A stretch of 64,000 nucleotides of DNA from Macquaria australasica (taxonomy: Eukaryota > Chordata > Actinopteri > Centrarchiformes > Percichthyidae): assembly GCA_005408345.1 (NCBI GenBank), contig SEMN01000258.1:638501-702500 (forward strand). Reading direction: 5' to 3'. Of the stretch, positions 1 to 14,100 are shown piece by piece; the stretch's first letter is position 1, and each line of letters opens with the position of its first letter. The notes under the pieces are model-generated. The model was not told the origin of the DNA. It worked only from the letters and a program-made list of their open reading frames with translations, and did not search any database. The translations under genes and the position numbers were made by a program.

Positions 1-95
1 TGTATAAATAAAAGGCTGGCATCTTTCATATTCTAATGTGACAGTGTAAACAGGGTCTTCAAGGATATGGTGTCTCTATTAAAAACCAAACCAAC

Positions 96-223
96 CTGCC
101 CTCCAATGCCATCATACTGGCGGTGCAGCAGGACAAACATGGCTCTGACCAGCTCTGGATCCTCAATAACTGACTCTTGAGCCCAGCGGACCATCGTGTC
201 TGAAATCAACTGCTGTAATGTAC
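96..223 (-). CDS. ryr2: ryr2 exon E37 (w1860-1902), last in window
   Basis: 128 nt, acceptor ctctgcag|GT, donor GGGCAG|gttggt. Encodes TLQQLISDTMVRWAQESVIE, DPELVRAMFVLLHRQYDGIG and GQ. The final Gln is not in the mammalian sequence at this point, so the true donor may instead be GGAGG|gcaggt (a GC donor, left edge 100). The next exon lies beyond position 1. Confidence 0.9.
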
Positions 224-2143
224 CTGCAGAGAGAGGCGGGGGGGGGGACTGTGTGAAACTGGGACTTATAAACAGCTCATACACAACTAATCAAGTGAAA
301 CACATTGGAAATAAAATACATGTTGTTAGATTCTGGTAAACTGGCCCATGAGAGAACTCTCCTGATATTCCTTGACTTTACACTGACTTGTTTTCATTTG
401 GACGCTTTTGTCCAAAACAACATACAAAGTGAGGTAGAATCCAAGCCACAGTAGATCAAGGAGAAACCTTCGAGAATAAGTGTCTCAACACTCGGTTCAT
501 GTTCCACCTGACAAAAGTGCCACAAGGTGCAGGTTTTTTAGAGAGAGAGAGAATGTAAGGAGAGTAAATACTCTAGGAAGAGGTGGTCTTCAAGTGATTT
601 TTGAAGACAAAATAAGACTTCCCTAACACATTTTCCAAACACAATTCTTTGATTTACTTGTTTAGCATAAATCCTCTCAAAATTCCATAACCAGTGGGGA
701 TCTTCTCAAATCCACAACCTCCTACAATCCTTACCAAAGGCTTAACATGTAAAATTTGTCCTGTAGGTAATGCAAGAAGAAAGGTCGTGGGGCCATTCAA
801 ATTTAAAGGATCTATCCATCAGGAATCTGTTTTTCTAGAATGAAAAGATTTAGGGTAACAAATTGTAAAATGTACCCCACTGCTGTCTGTCTGTCTGTCT
901 GAGTATGAGCTGGTGCAGAGGACTTACTGGGTTTCCTGTTTTTTTTCTCCTTTGGCAGGTTGGCCATCTTCTTCTTCAGGTAAGCCACTTTTTCCACCAA
1001 TGACATGAGGCGACCTCGGATGGTGAAGTCACTGTCACCATCTATCCCCCTCTCCTCATCCAACTCTATACCTGACAGAACAGAGGAGTCAGATATTATA
1101 TATTACAGATATTATTGATTCATATTATTAGTAGTAGTAGCTATTGATCTCTGTGGGCAACCTGGATATGGTAGTTAATTTGAATGTTTGGTTGGCTGTG
1201 TAGGTGAAGCTGATTGGTTGTTTACCACAGTGTCTCATCAGGTCCTCGTGGAAGTCGAGCAGCTGTTCTCGGATGTATTCAGGACAGGGACACTCCTGCT
1301 TCTCATCCTTAAAGTTCAGCAGCATGTTGATCTGCACAAACACGTACGGGTGGGCTGTGATACAAGTCCTGTTCATGAAATACTTCTACAACAACCACTG
1401 GGATTACATCAAGGAAATCCACCAGACATTTGGTCACAGGGTTTGAGTGGGATGTTGTGTATTGGAAAGATGCTATTTGACTTGGCATCTGCAGTGCATT
1501 AAAGTGATGTCTCCACATACAGTAAGTGCCAAAGCAGCACAGAATGGAAAAGTGTCTCTGTGACTTCAGTTTCATACACTGCAAGAGTGAGCCTGTTCAA
1601 TGTAAAATGGGAGAGAACAGGAAATAACTGGTGAACGTCAGTAAATAAGGTGATCCAGAATATGTTCCTGAACATAATTCCTTTATTCAAAGTGTCTCAG
1701 CTTTCCTTTTGCTCTATTGCATGCTGTTCTTCTCTGGTTGTGTTCTACTTCATGCTCTACTATACTCTTCTCTCTTTCCAATTTCTTTGGGGTCTACACT
1801 TGACCTAATTTAACATACTCTAATACACTTCGTGTTATTGTTTTACTCTACACTGTTATTCTCCAGTCTGCTCTATACAACCTATTGAACCTGTATTGTT
1901 CCGTCCTCAAGTCAAGCCTCTCTTTTCATCAGTGGTGTTCCTACCTGTTCCTGTGGAGGAGATCTGAACTCTTTGGTCTTCTTGGCAGTGAGGGCTGCAG
2001 ACATGTTGAGTGCCAACATCACCTCATTGTAGCGGAACCGCTGGTTGTCTTGGAGACAGGCCACAAAGTCATCAGAGAAGGCCACCACCGCCTCGATACG
2101 ATGACGCACCTGGCAGTCACACAGGTACTGCAGCACATGGCAC

Positions 2144-2190
<47 letters not shown>

Positions 2191-5100
2191 TTAGACACAT
2201 ACAATCACAAATAATGTTGGCTCAACTACATATCACGATGAAAAACTAGATAAATATTAAAAAAGGTGTAATAAGTTTGTACTATGCAGTACATCCCTCT
2301 GTCATCAAGCTTTGGCATCATTGTCCTTGCACATTTAAAAGCATTTTCAAGGTGCTTTGAAATTGCTAAAACTTAAAGGCTAAGAAAATCAAAATTGTGA
2401 ATCTGTAACTAAAGAGGTGTTAATGGGGTTTGTGGTCTTGCCATCAGCTCTTAGAAATGCCATCAATTGCTGTTAATTGCTCCCATGTTGTTTCTTTTCT
2501 TAAAAGTATCATCTTTATTTCCTGGTTCTGGTGCTGGGTTTTAAAACAGCTGGCCAGTGTTTCATCATACCAAGAAAAAGGTCTAAACATGTGTTTCACT
2601 GCTCTTCACTATGTCATGGGGATAATTAGTGTTAAGAGAACGCTGACATGCTAATTGGCTTCAAAGCAAGGACTATTACAGGAAAAACATTTACATCTAA
2701 AACTTCCAATGTGCTTATTCCAAGTGAGGAAGGAAAAGGAGATTTGTGTGCAGTGTTAATTTTAGATGGTAGTTAATAAAATATCAGCAACTGGTGAGTG
2801 AAATGGCAGAGATAATCTACACATGTTGTACTGTTACAGCTGTTAGGGCACACGTCCTCTAGTGTTGTAATACTATGTCAGTGTTCTGCAAAAACAAACT
2901 TTTCATTTGGTTCCTTGCTGGGTTGAACTTGGTGAAGCTCGTCTGGCACAGTTTATGGCTATGAGATTCCTCTGCTCCTCTAGCAAACTACATCACATGA
3001 CTTTGCTGTTTGGTCATGGTATTTGTAGATTTTATTTCTATCCAATCGTAACACCCATACCATCCTGGCGTCTGGATGTTTGAGAAAATCCAGAGCTACG
3101 GTGATTTTTAACTGTTATTTTTTCTTTGCACAGTGCACACTCAACTAAATGCAGATATGGAAGACATGTTTTCTGTAACTTTAAGAAGAGCTTTGTTATC
3201 TTTAAATAAGACCAGACTGTAAAAAAAAAGTGAATTCCCTATCGTCTAATATAAAAACAAATTGCAACGTGACAGAAAACAATTACTCGCTGTTACATTC
3301 AATATTATTAAAACAAAAACACCACTAATATGATATAGTAAAACATGTAACTCTATTTACAAACAGAGAGTTTACTGAGTGTCACCTGGAGTTTTACAGG
3401 CTCTGGTAGCTTCATCTGTAACAGTCCTTCTTTAGGCATGTCCCTCCCTCCATCCTCTCCTTTTCCTTCAGTCTCCACCTCCTTCACCACCTCCAGCTCC
3501 ATGTGCATGTCCTCCTGCCCTTCTCGTCTTTCAGAGAACACAGATGGTTCAATTAGTCTGAGGATGTTCTTCAGATCTCCATTTTGGAAAACTCCCATGA
3601 TGAGCATGGTGTAGAACAGCTTGATGAGGGGGACGAAGAGAAACTCAGTGCTGCCTCCTATCGGATCCCGTACGTGCATGCTTCCCTCCCGCACTGCCTC
3701 CGTTAGCATCTCAATCGTTTTAATTTTCAGTATATCTAAGGGGAATTCAGGGCTGTACTGGAAACAGTCTCCTGATCCTGATCCGTTGTTGCCATTATTA
3801 CGATACGATGGCCCGGCCCCACAGACAAAACTTGGGGATGAAAAGTGCATTCTGGGTCTCAGGGAAGTGCTGAGGCCGATGCCTGGCAGGCCATGTTTCT
3901 TCTTCTCATCTGGAAATAGGGTGATGCTCTTGGTTTCGTCTGTCATGGGAACAATGTACTCATTGTTCATCATGAGGCGAGCTGTGGCATAGCTGCTCAG
4001 GTGGATGTCTATGAGGAGGTCGTAGTAGCCCGCACGAAGCAAACCTGTGAGTGACCGACAGACAGAAAGATAGTTATAAACATTCAACTAAAACATTAAG
4101 CCTTAAACGTACCATTTATGTTCTTATTACTGAACAGACTACATCCATTATCTGGTAGCACTAATTACATGAATTTAGTTTTTATATAGGTTTATCTACT
4201 TTATGGAGAGCCAATGTGTCCAAAGTCACACCCTATTTGCTACCTCAAGAACTATGTATTTTTAGCCACTTTATTTGTGTATTTTAAGTGTAAAATGTAT
4301 GCATTATATAGTGCCCTAAACAAATCCCACAATTGACAATATGTAAATTACCATGAACATTACCATAGTGGACAGTAACTAAGTACATTTAGTCAAGTAG
4401 TATACTTTTACTTTACAATTCTAAGTACTTCACTTTAGTATTTCCATTTAATGCAGCTTCATACACTTCAGCTACAGCTATAGTTAGAACTTACTATGCA
4501 CATTAATCTGCATAATGAGTATTTTTACTCTTGATACGTTTACATTTTACTCATAATACTTAATAGATAGAAAGCAATAGAAGTATGATAAGTAACAGAA
4601 AGTATTGAGAGACGCACTAACACACTGTTGGTTTGGGTCTTTGCGTGAGATTTGTTGAAGATAAGAAAAATATAGAATAATGCCAACCTTGTGTCATGGT
4701 CCCGGCTGTGCCTCTCCCTCATCCCTTGTGTTTCAGCTGTTTATCCCTTCCCTGTGTTCCTTGTGAGTCCCGTTTGTTCTCTCTCCCTCTCTGTGTGTTT
4801 GTCTGGGCGTGGCGCTCCGTCTCACTCCTGCTGCGAATCTATCTGCACACCTGCCACTCATCCTCTCATCAAGCTCCTGCAGTATATTACCCCAGCTCTA
4901 CTCTCCAGTCTTCGCCAGATCGTTCAGTTCACCACTGTGGTACTAATGCTACTGCCAAACCTGAAACATCAGGTTAGTATTTTCTTGTGTATTCCTGAAT
5001 GTTGTTTCACTCTGTGTTTGCCTGTGCCTCAGGTCCATTCCCTTCTGAGATCTCTGTCTGCCTGCCTCATCCAGCGCCTCGCCAGTCAGCCTGTCAGCAC

Positions 5101-8100
5101 ACAGCCCAGTAGTGTTGTCACGATACCAAAATTATGACTTCGGTACGATACCAGCCTAAAGTATCTCGATACCAATACTGAAACGATACCACAGCAAAAA
5201 TCTAAAACATCAGGAAAAGTAATGGAATAATAGATGACACAACATGAAACTTTGAAGTTTTCTTTATTAATTAAAAAACTTAAAATTCAAAATAAATAAA
5301 ATATTTTGTGTCAGCTGCTTAGCAATTCAAAATAAATAACATATATAGTTAAGTAGCTGACACAAAAAAACTGTTTAACATGTTTTAACAAAAATACTTG
5401 TTGCAGCTGCTGAGCAGGGTGGCTGCATGGCTCTTCCACCAGGTTAATTAACAACTAGGACCCCCCGAAGACGGCAAAATCAATTTTGAGGGGGTCTCAA
5501 AATTAAGCTAATTATTTACTATTTAGCTATATGGTAAAATGTATTTTCATGTTTAAATATTGAAAGGTGAGCAACACAGAAAATGCGACTGATGACAGTG
5601 AACAGGCAGCTGATGTAGCCAGCAGCTGCTGACGTGGTTACCGGTGGCGGTTGTAATTCTGCGGTGCAATAATACATTCTGACTCCACGGTTCCACCGCT
5701 ATTCATGATGTCACTGTATAAGCTGTGAATCTTTCAGAACAGCTCACCGGTGTCGGAAAAAGCTCACAAGGTCAGTTAACAGTTAAATCCCAGTGAGTTA
5801 ATGAAGGTATCCACACTGTGCCAGCTGTGCGTAATATTACACAGTTTTGGAGAGGTGTGAGTGTATGTCTATTAAGTTCGCCTGAGCAGGAAACAAGTGA
5901 AAATTGTTTACTGAAAATGTGGAGCTTCTGCCTGTTTTATCAATTTATTTGTTAACATTTATTTATTTCCTCGTTGTGTGCCCCGACATTTTTTGCCTGT
6001 AATCGGAACAGGTCACCTCGTGAGAACGTTTTTAATAACATTTATTTTTTCCACTGAGAATTAAAAATAGTGCATGGCTACAAAATACTGCCAAATTTCG
6101 CTCCGTGCGTATGAGCACTTGAAGCATCACTTGCTGCTGCCATTCTTCACATTCACCATGTAACCCGCAGCGCATGCATGTGAGAGAATAAAACGTTTGG
6201 CCACTAGTGCCAGATGGTTTGTGATCTCACTACTCTCACTGTCTGCAGAGAGTAGCAGAACGCTGCACACACACTGCCCTGTTGTCGCACTGACCGATTT
6301 GTTCTCGCACATCGACGCAGCTGATAGGAAATACGGCTCTTTTTAAAACACTGTCATTCTTAAAGTATCGGTACTAATAAAATGGGGTATTGGACCATTT
6401 TCAATGGCAGGGTATCGCGGTACCTTCTTGGTATCGGTACACCGTGCAACACTACAGCCCAGCTCTGTCTGTGCCTGCCCTGCTTCTCCGTCAAACTCCG
6501 GCTCGCTCTTCAGCTCCATTCCATCATCTTCTAAATAAACTCCATAAACCATTGCCAGTCTTTGTCCGAGTTCTGCTTTTGGGTTCCAGATTGCAGAACG
6601 ATCTGGCCAGCATGGACCCAGCGGACTTGGACCAGGAATCAGACACCATACAGAGAACAGTCTCCAGCCAAGGAATATTACACGGGCAACACGAACAGAT
6701 CCTTTTAGCCCTTTCTGAAAGGAACCAGGCTATGGTAAGCCAAATCACTCAGTTAACAAATCAAGTTTCCATGTTAACTTCTCAACTCACTCCATCAGCC
6801 CCTGCAGCTCAGCCCAGCCAGTATGTCCCTCCGGCTCCACCACCCAGAGAATCCTACATTCCGGACACTGAACCCTTCACAAAGGATTTAGCAAAGTGCA
6901 GAGGTTTCCTCCTTCAGTGGTCTTTGGTGTTCAACCAGCAGTCGCTGACCTTCCCTTCGGACCAATCTAAGGTACATTATATTATGGGTCTATTTACAGG
7001 AAGGGCTTTGGCTTGGGCAGAAGCTGTTAATGCCAATCAGTCTGTCACCACTCTCTCTTTTGATGAATTTGTTTTGAAAATGAAAGAGTTTTTAATCATC
7101 CTGATCCCTTTAGACATGCTGCTAAACGTCTGTTAAATCTCCATCAGTGATATAAGAGTGTGGTGATTAGTGGCTGTGGAGTTTTGTATGCTAGCAGCGG
7201 ATTCAACGTGGAATGATGAGGCTCTCCAGGGGTCTTTTTGCATGGGCTCTGTGAACAGTTAAAGGATGAACTGGGTTCTTGTGATGAACCCACTAACTTT
7301 GACTCTCTTGTTTCCTTGGCCATCAAGCTGGATAATCACCAGCATGAGCGCCACAGGGAGAGGACTGGCCATTCCTATTCCTGCCTCCACATCGCCCTTA
7401 TGATTGCGCCCTAGATCTACTACCCAGTGCCCCTCTTCCCGCAAGTAGACTCTACAATCTATCTGTTCCCGAGAGAGAGCCTATGGAGAGATATATCAAT
7501 GACTCGCTGGCCACTCTCTTCATCCCAGTATGGATTTCTGTGGGCTAAATAATATCACTGTCAAGAACAAATATCCTCTGCCTTTAATCAACTCTGCTTT
7601 TGAGCCTCTCCAGGGTGCTAGTCATCTCAAAGCTGGATCTCAGGAACACGTATCACCTGGTTCGATTCAGAGAATGAGACGAATGGAAGACGGCTTTCAA
7701 CAAACCTCTTGGACACTCTGAATACCTGGTAATGTCTTTTGGTTTAACCAACACTCCCACTGTCTTCTAAGCATTGGTCAATGATGTTCTGAGAGATTTC
7801 AGGTCCATGCCAGTTATGCAAGTTTCCTCGGTTGCATCATTGACAGCGGGTGAGTGAGGTCAGGTCCAGAAAAGATCAGAGCAATGGCAGAGTGGCCAAA
7901 ACCCATCACCCGCAAACTACTTCAGCAGTTTTTGGGCTTTGCTAATTTCTACCGCTGTTTCCTTAGGGACCACAGTAGGGTAGCAGTGCCCCTTACCAGG
8001 CTCACTTCCACCTTCGCCCCCATCCTGCACCAACCTGACCACTCTAGCCAGTTTATTGTTGAGGTTGATGCTTCCGACACTGGAGTAGGGGCAGTTCTCT

Positions 8101-11100
8101 CCCAGCGCTCAGATCCAGACCAAAAGCTTCATCCCTGCGCCACCTCTCGCTAGCTGAATGCAATTATGAAGTAGGCAATAGAGAGCTACTAGTTATTAAA
8201 CTGGCGTTAGAGGAATGGGGACAGGCTACCATTTGTTGTGTGCTACAATTTGTTGTGTGGACACTCAAACTGCCAAACGTCTTAACTCCCATCAAGCATG
8301 CATTGTTTTGGTGGGTTTAATTTCACTCTCACTTACCGACCCGGTTCCAGAAATATTAAATCAGATGCTCTCTCCCTCCAGCGTGTGATTCTCACTCCAG
8401 CCCGGACACCATCCTCCCTTCTACCTGTGTGATGGCAGCAGTTTCCTGGGAGATCGAGTCCTTAGTAAGAGAGGCTCAGCAGACACAACTTGACCCAGGT
8501 AACAGTCCACCTAACCACCAATTTGTCCCTGATTCAGCTTGTTTGCAGGTTCTCCAGTGGGTGCACTTTTCCCGTTTTGCCTGTCATCCTGGAATAAGCC
8601 GCACTCTGTCCCTCCTCAAACGTCATTTCTGGTGGCCCACCATGGAGGCAGAAACCTGTGCGTTTGTCTCATCCTGCACTGTTTGTTCCCAAAGGAAGTC
8701 CTCTCATTGTCCACCTGCTAGTCTGTAACAGCGTACACAGCGTGATGTTGGTTGCATTTCTCCAAAAGTTGATTGTGTAAGTTTTCGCCACAGGGCAGCT
8801 GCATTTTTTTTTTCGCCCCTGCCTGTGGTCCCCACTGCTGCAGCCTAAACACACTACCCACGTTCAAACGAATAGGAGGACTGCTGTTTTTGGCACCTGG
8901 TTTGGCTAATAAACCAGGTGGCTAATAAAGTTATACTCACCATTGTTGACCATTTCTCTAAGTCAGTTCACTTTGTGCCTCTTCCCAAACTCCCCACAGC
9001 CCGTGGAACAGCTGAACACCTGGTATACCATGTCTTCCGTCCCCATGGCATTCCTCTGGACATTGTCTCTAACCGGGGTGCTCAAATCATATCCCAGGTT
9101 TGGATGGTGTTCTGTCAAGTTCTCAGGGCTACTGTAAGTCTTTCCTCTGGTTTCCATCCACAGATCAACAGTCAGACAGAGACGGCTAACCAAGACCTAG
9201 AAGCTGCATTATGGTGTGGGACTGCTACCAACCCTTCATCCTGGAACTCTCAGCTTGCCTGGATTGAATACACCCATAACTCCCTGACCAGCTCTGCTAC
9301 AGGTTTGTCCCCTTTTGATTCTTCTTTGGGTTATCAGCCACCTCTGTTTCCCTCCCAAGTGAACTAGCCGTTTCCTTGATCCAAATGCACCTCTGCCACT
9401 GCAGTCTGGAGAGTCACCCGCTCTGCTCTACCGACATGCATCGCTGACCGCCACCGGACCCCAGCCCGAAATACAAACCAGGTCAGAAAGTTTGGCTTTC
9501 ATCATAAAATATCCCTTTGAAGACTTAATCCAAAAAGCTTTCTCCTCATTTAATTGGTCCATTTGTTGTGGAACGAATAATCAACCCATCTGCTGTCAGG
9601 CTTAAGTTACCTAATACTGTGAGAATTCACCCTACATTCCATGTTTCTCAGTTAAAACCAGTCTCTTCCAGCCCTCTCTGCCCTACTTCCAATGCCCTTC
9701 CACTCGCCCAGGTCATTGATGATTGTCCAGCTTACTCGGTTCGACGTCTCATGGATGGACAGTAATATGCTATATTTAACTAACCCTCTGAGAGGTACTG
9801 AAGTTTGGTTAACATGCAAATTGTGGTGCTGGTAAAATTGAAACTGAACCAACAGGAATGGTTTACACCTATCCACTAATCCAGAAAAGACGGGATGTCT
9901 GGTTTTGTTTAATAGCTAATGAAACAGGAAATGTGAACGTGCATTTACTTAACAAATAAATTGATCACAGCTTGTAATGAAATAAGATTTAAGTTGAAAT
10001 GCCACTCTCTGAGGGCAAATGTGTCTGTGTGGGGTTAGCCCACTCCTTCTGCATCTCCCCCCTCCTCTTCTACATTCCTGTAGCAGAGATAAGAAGTGGA
10101 TGACCTGTAGTAATTCTATCTACTTCTTTCATTTGCTGTACCTGCCTTGTCCCACGTGAGCGGGCCACTGGGGGTGTGTGAAGAAAATGTAATAATTCTT
10201 CTTCCGAGGAAGCTGAATCGCTATGTGGGATTGAAAGTGGCCCGAAAATGCCTGAGAGAGGGACCTGCGGCTCGAGCTGAGTCCCCACATGGGGACAAGC
10301 ACACCCGAGGAGGCCCGAAAGCTCCAGAACGGGACCACAAGAGAAACGCCTCCTTCCTCCTTTCCAGAGCAACTTCTCCCCTGGCTATCTGAACCATCAG
10401 GTGAAACTTTACTTTTCCTCTGATACTGGGGTTGATGCTATAGATTACTAAAATTAGCTGTATTTAGCGTTAGATCAGGAATAGAATCTCCCTTCAATAT
10501 AATAATGATAAAGAATCTTTAAGTATTTCACTCTGCTTCCCAAAAACCTCTCAGCCGCTGAACGGTGCATTAAGTGATTTCACTGGTCAATAGGTTTTAT
10601 CCACTTAGTCGTTAACTGTGTTTACACAAGTTAACACAGCTTGCCAAAATAATCATTCATTGTGTCATCCGGTATTAAATAGTCCTCTCATATAATGCAG
10701 TAATTGTGCATCATTGTATTCATAATTTCATTCATGCATTTATTAATTGTCATCTCTGTATTCGTTGGATTTATTTGTGGTTGCATTTATTCATTCATTT
10801 GTATGTCTAGTAGTTATAGTTGTGTGTGTGTAGTTAGTAGTTTGATAAACCTTTCATTTATAAAGAACTTGATTACTATGTGGTTTGTGTGTATTAAGTA
10901 TTAAGGTCACTGTACACGAGTCAAGAACTCCGTAGCTACCTTTAGACTGAGACTGAATTAATTAATTGGCTATCTTTTTCCCTTTTTCAGTGGTGGTGAA
11001 TTTAATGTTAGTTATATTCTGTTATTTAATATAAATATTGAAGTTGAGTATCATCTCTCTACTTCAAGTTGTACCCATCTGTATTAAGGCCCATGTATTT

Positions 11101-14100
11101 GGTGCCTCTGTGTGAGACTAATACCGCTATATCTGTCAAACTCTGGCTTGCTCTTCAGCTCTATTCCATCATCTTCTAAATAAACTTCATTATAGAGTTC
11201 TGCTTTTGGGTCTGTGCAATCACCTTATCCTTTAAGTACATTTTCAAAGCAGAGCTTGTAGAGTAGTATCTTTACATTGTGGTATTATTAAAGGATCTGA
11301 ATACTTCTTCCAACTCTTCCTACAATTATGCCACACAGTATCATGCAATTGTGATCTGTAAGTGTCTTAAATTGACTTCTTACTATAGAGTAAACTATTG
11401 ACAGTTTAGTACGGGAATAGTGAATGAGTGAATGAAGTAGAGAGTTTGGAAAGAGTCATAGTCTATTACATGACTATTACCTGGCCTCTACTTATTTCTA
11501 AGGGACTATTACCTTGCATGCAGTTATTTTTTTCTAAATGTGTGTGTTACCTGGCATGTACTTATTCTCTATAGCCTGCAGGAGCTGTGCCTCATCTACA
11601 TGGGAGCAGAGGGCATGTGCCACACGGTTGTTTCCCAGAGCACAGATTGCAGAGTACAGTCTGAGGGTATGGTAGTGAAATTTTAATAAGTCCCTCTGCT
11701 CTGACAGCTCCAGGATATCCACCGACCTGGACAACAAACACAGGGAGATACTGCATAAGAAACAAGAGAGGAGGAGGAAAAGGGGTCTGTGTATGTGTGT
11801 AGCTGTGGGTACTCCACCAGTTCTCCTCAGGTATGTGCAGAGACATGAACCGCAGAGGTTCATTACACTGGACCAGCCAGCCGTTTCTGTCATTCACTCT
11901 GGATGCTGACACCTGAAAAAGAGAAGCAAGATGAATTTAAGACAGAAGCTGTGTCCCAATTGTTAGAACAGTCTTTTCTTTTTAGAACTGTCAGCCTTCA
12001 CATTCCTTTGTTCTATACATTGCACAATTAGTGATTTGAACATTTTGCCCAGGTCTACATTTCTATCTTTTATATCCAAAATGCAGTCAGCCAAAACAAA
12101 AAAAACCCCAAAAAAGCCAAAATGCAGACCTACTATAAATAGGTAGGAGTTGTTACCTTGAGGAAGTGGTTGGGAACACGACTCCATAATACAGGAGTAA
12201 GAAACTGCACATGCAGCCGAGGAGGACACTGAGGAACCGGGTTCTTCCTCTCACTCTTAAACAGACCAGCTGACAACGGCATCACATTCTGACAGGAAAC
12301 AGACATGTTGACAATGATACAACATCACAGTACATGCAGCTGGAAAGACACAGAGGATACTGAGGACATAATCAAACTCATTGTGCATTTTTTTTCTGTG
12401 TTGGTTTTCACATTAGTGTTCATTAGTCTAATTATGTATAAGACATCATTTCATCCCAAACTGAGCAAAAACTGACTATTTTGCTCAATATAAACAGGGA
12501 ATTTAAAGACACACGATTGCTGCTCTCTTCCTCTTTGTTAATCCCTTTTGATTGCAAGCTCCCTCTTCTAGAGTGTCACTAAACTGACATCAAACCAGAA
12601 GGATGTCCCAATCTTAAAGAGGAATTGTAACAGGATTTAAATACCTTATATATAAGTCTTGACAAACAAATCAAGTAATTTATGTGTAATTTTTGTTAAC
12701 ATATGTGATTGTTTCTCCATAAAACATTAAAATCTCTCCATCTGTGTACCACCAAATGGCTTTCATTATGAAGGAGCAACAGGAAATGCAGGGTTACTTG
12801 TCACTAAGGTTAGAAGCAACCTTCCAAACCTGGCAGGAATTCAGAATAGGAAGACAGCTAAAACACTACTCTATTTTCTGCTTTATTTTGATGACGAAGC
12901 TGTATGTGTGTGTGTGTGTGTGTGTCCATCTCACCTTAATACGCCCCAGTTCGAACTGGACAACATTAGGGCTGGTGGCCTTTGCAAAGACTGCTGGGAA
13001 CAGCTTAGTACTGGGCTCCACCTGTGTAGAGGAGAGAGTGCTCAGCTAGTTACAGACCTGCAAATTCACAAGAGGTGAAAAAGGTGACATGTTTGTAAAT
13101 TCAGCCCCTGTAGGAGGGTCTGGGGGCATCCTCCCCCTGAAGATTTTTTTTGAGATTTTAACATGTAAATGAAGCATTCTGTTGCACTCTGAAAAGAAAA
13201 TAAAGGGAAAAGACAACATTTGCCAAGAGGGCGTGAGAGCCCTTGTTGCTGTAATTGATTTCTTTGTGCAGAGGCTGCATTTTGCATACCCCGCTTTATC
13301 AATTGTTTTTTAATTACTGTGACAGCGGGAAGCTGTGCTGGACTCCTTTCACCTCAACCTTTAGCCAGGCCCAGCTCCATCTGCACCTCAGCCCTGAGTC
13401 AAGCTGCACATAAATAGCATCTTCCTCTTTAAACGCTCTCATTCTGAAAAATAATTGCCTAGATATTATCAGCTGGCTTCATGGCCTCCTTTTTCATGAT
13501 CATAAAAGTTTGTTAAGGCTAACCCCAACTGCATCCATCAAGGTTAAATGATCCGCCAGAGCCGGCGTTTCCTTAAGTTTTTGTTTTTATTTCCCTCGTA
13601 ACTTACAACAATGACGGACATTAAAATCAGATAACAATACGGATGCAGTGGCAGTTAGCCTCAACAAACTTTTGGTTCTGAACTGTAACGTTGTAATCAT
13701 AGACTGAATGGTTGAAATACACAATTTACTGTAGTTAACGTTAGCTGATGTGCTAACAAGCTGGCAAGCTTTCCATTATAAACAGGTTGGGAATTATTTG
13801 ATGGGGTAACGTTTTAAATTATCACGATACACTTCAACTTGATTTGGCAAGTTAACGTTACTTTAGCAACTAGTTGCCTAACATTAAGTTAGGTAAACAG
13901 CATATTAGGTCGTTGGCAGCAAACAAGACTAACCTCAAAACTAGTGTCCATTGTAGTAGTACCGCGAAAAGACTTTATACATCTGTAGAAAAGAAGACGA
14001 TGCAGTTATCTTGATTCTGATTGGCCAAAGGACTCAAAACATCTCACCAAAGATGTTCTATTGAGAAGAAGATCGCAACGTGACAACAGCTTTCTGAAAC

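Larger units (their letters stand above)
4692..11218 (+). mobile_element. Decayed Ty3/gypsy LTR retrotransposon (nested insertion inside)
   Basis: Gag, reverse transcriptase/RNase H, integrase and a chromodomain-like tail occur in gypsy order on the plus strand, in the intron between E33 and E32 and opposite to the host gene. The 5' LTR starts tgtcatggtccc and is interrupted by a hAT insertion. Only the last 90 bp of the 3' LTR are recognisable (11128-11218). No open polyprotein survives, the reverse transcriptase active site is missing, and one catalytic Asp of integrase reads Asn, so it is a fossil. No clear target duplication was seen. Confidence 0.85.

Noticed and set aside
2146..2190. 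Repeat arrays as CRISPR candidates
   Set aside because: Dinucleotide microsatellites in a vertebrate genome; no spacer structure anywhere in the window.
1885..2214. Plus-strand frame ending in His-Thr repeats
   Set aside because: Antisense of E34 plus translation of the CA microsatellite.
3621..3992. Plus-strand open frame of 123 codons
   Set aside because: Exact antisense of ryr2 E33; no start context or family signature.
4686..11228. ACCTT as target duplication of the gypsy element
   Set aside because: The word occurs on both flanks but not directly against the TG and CA ends, so it is not convincing.
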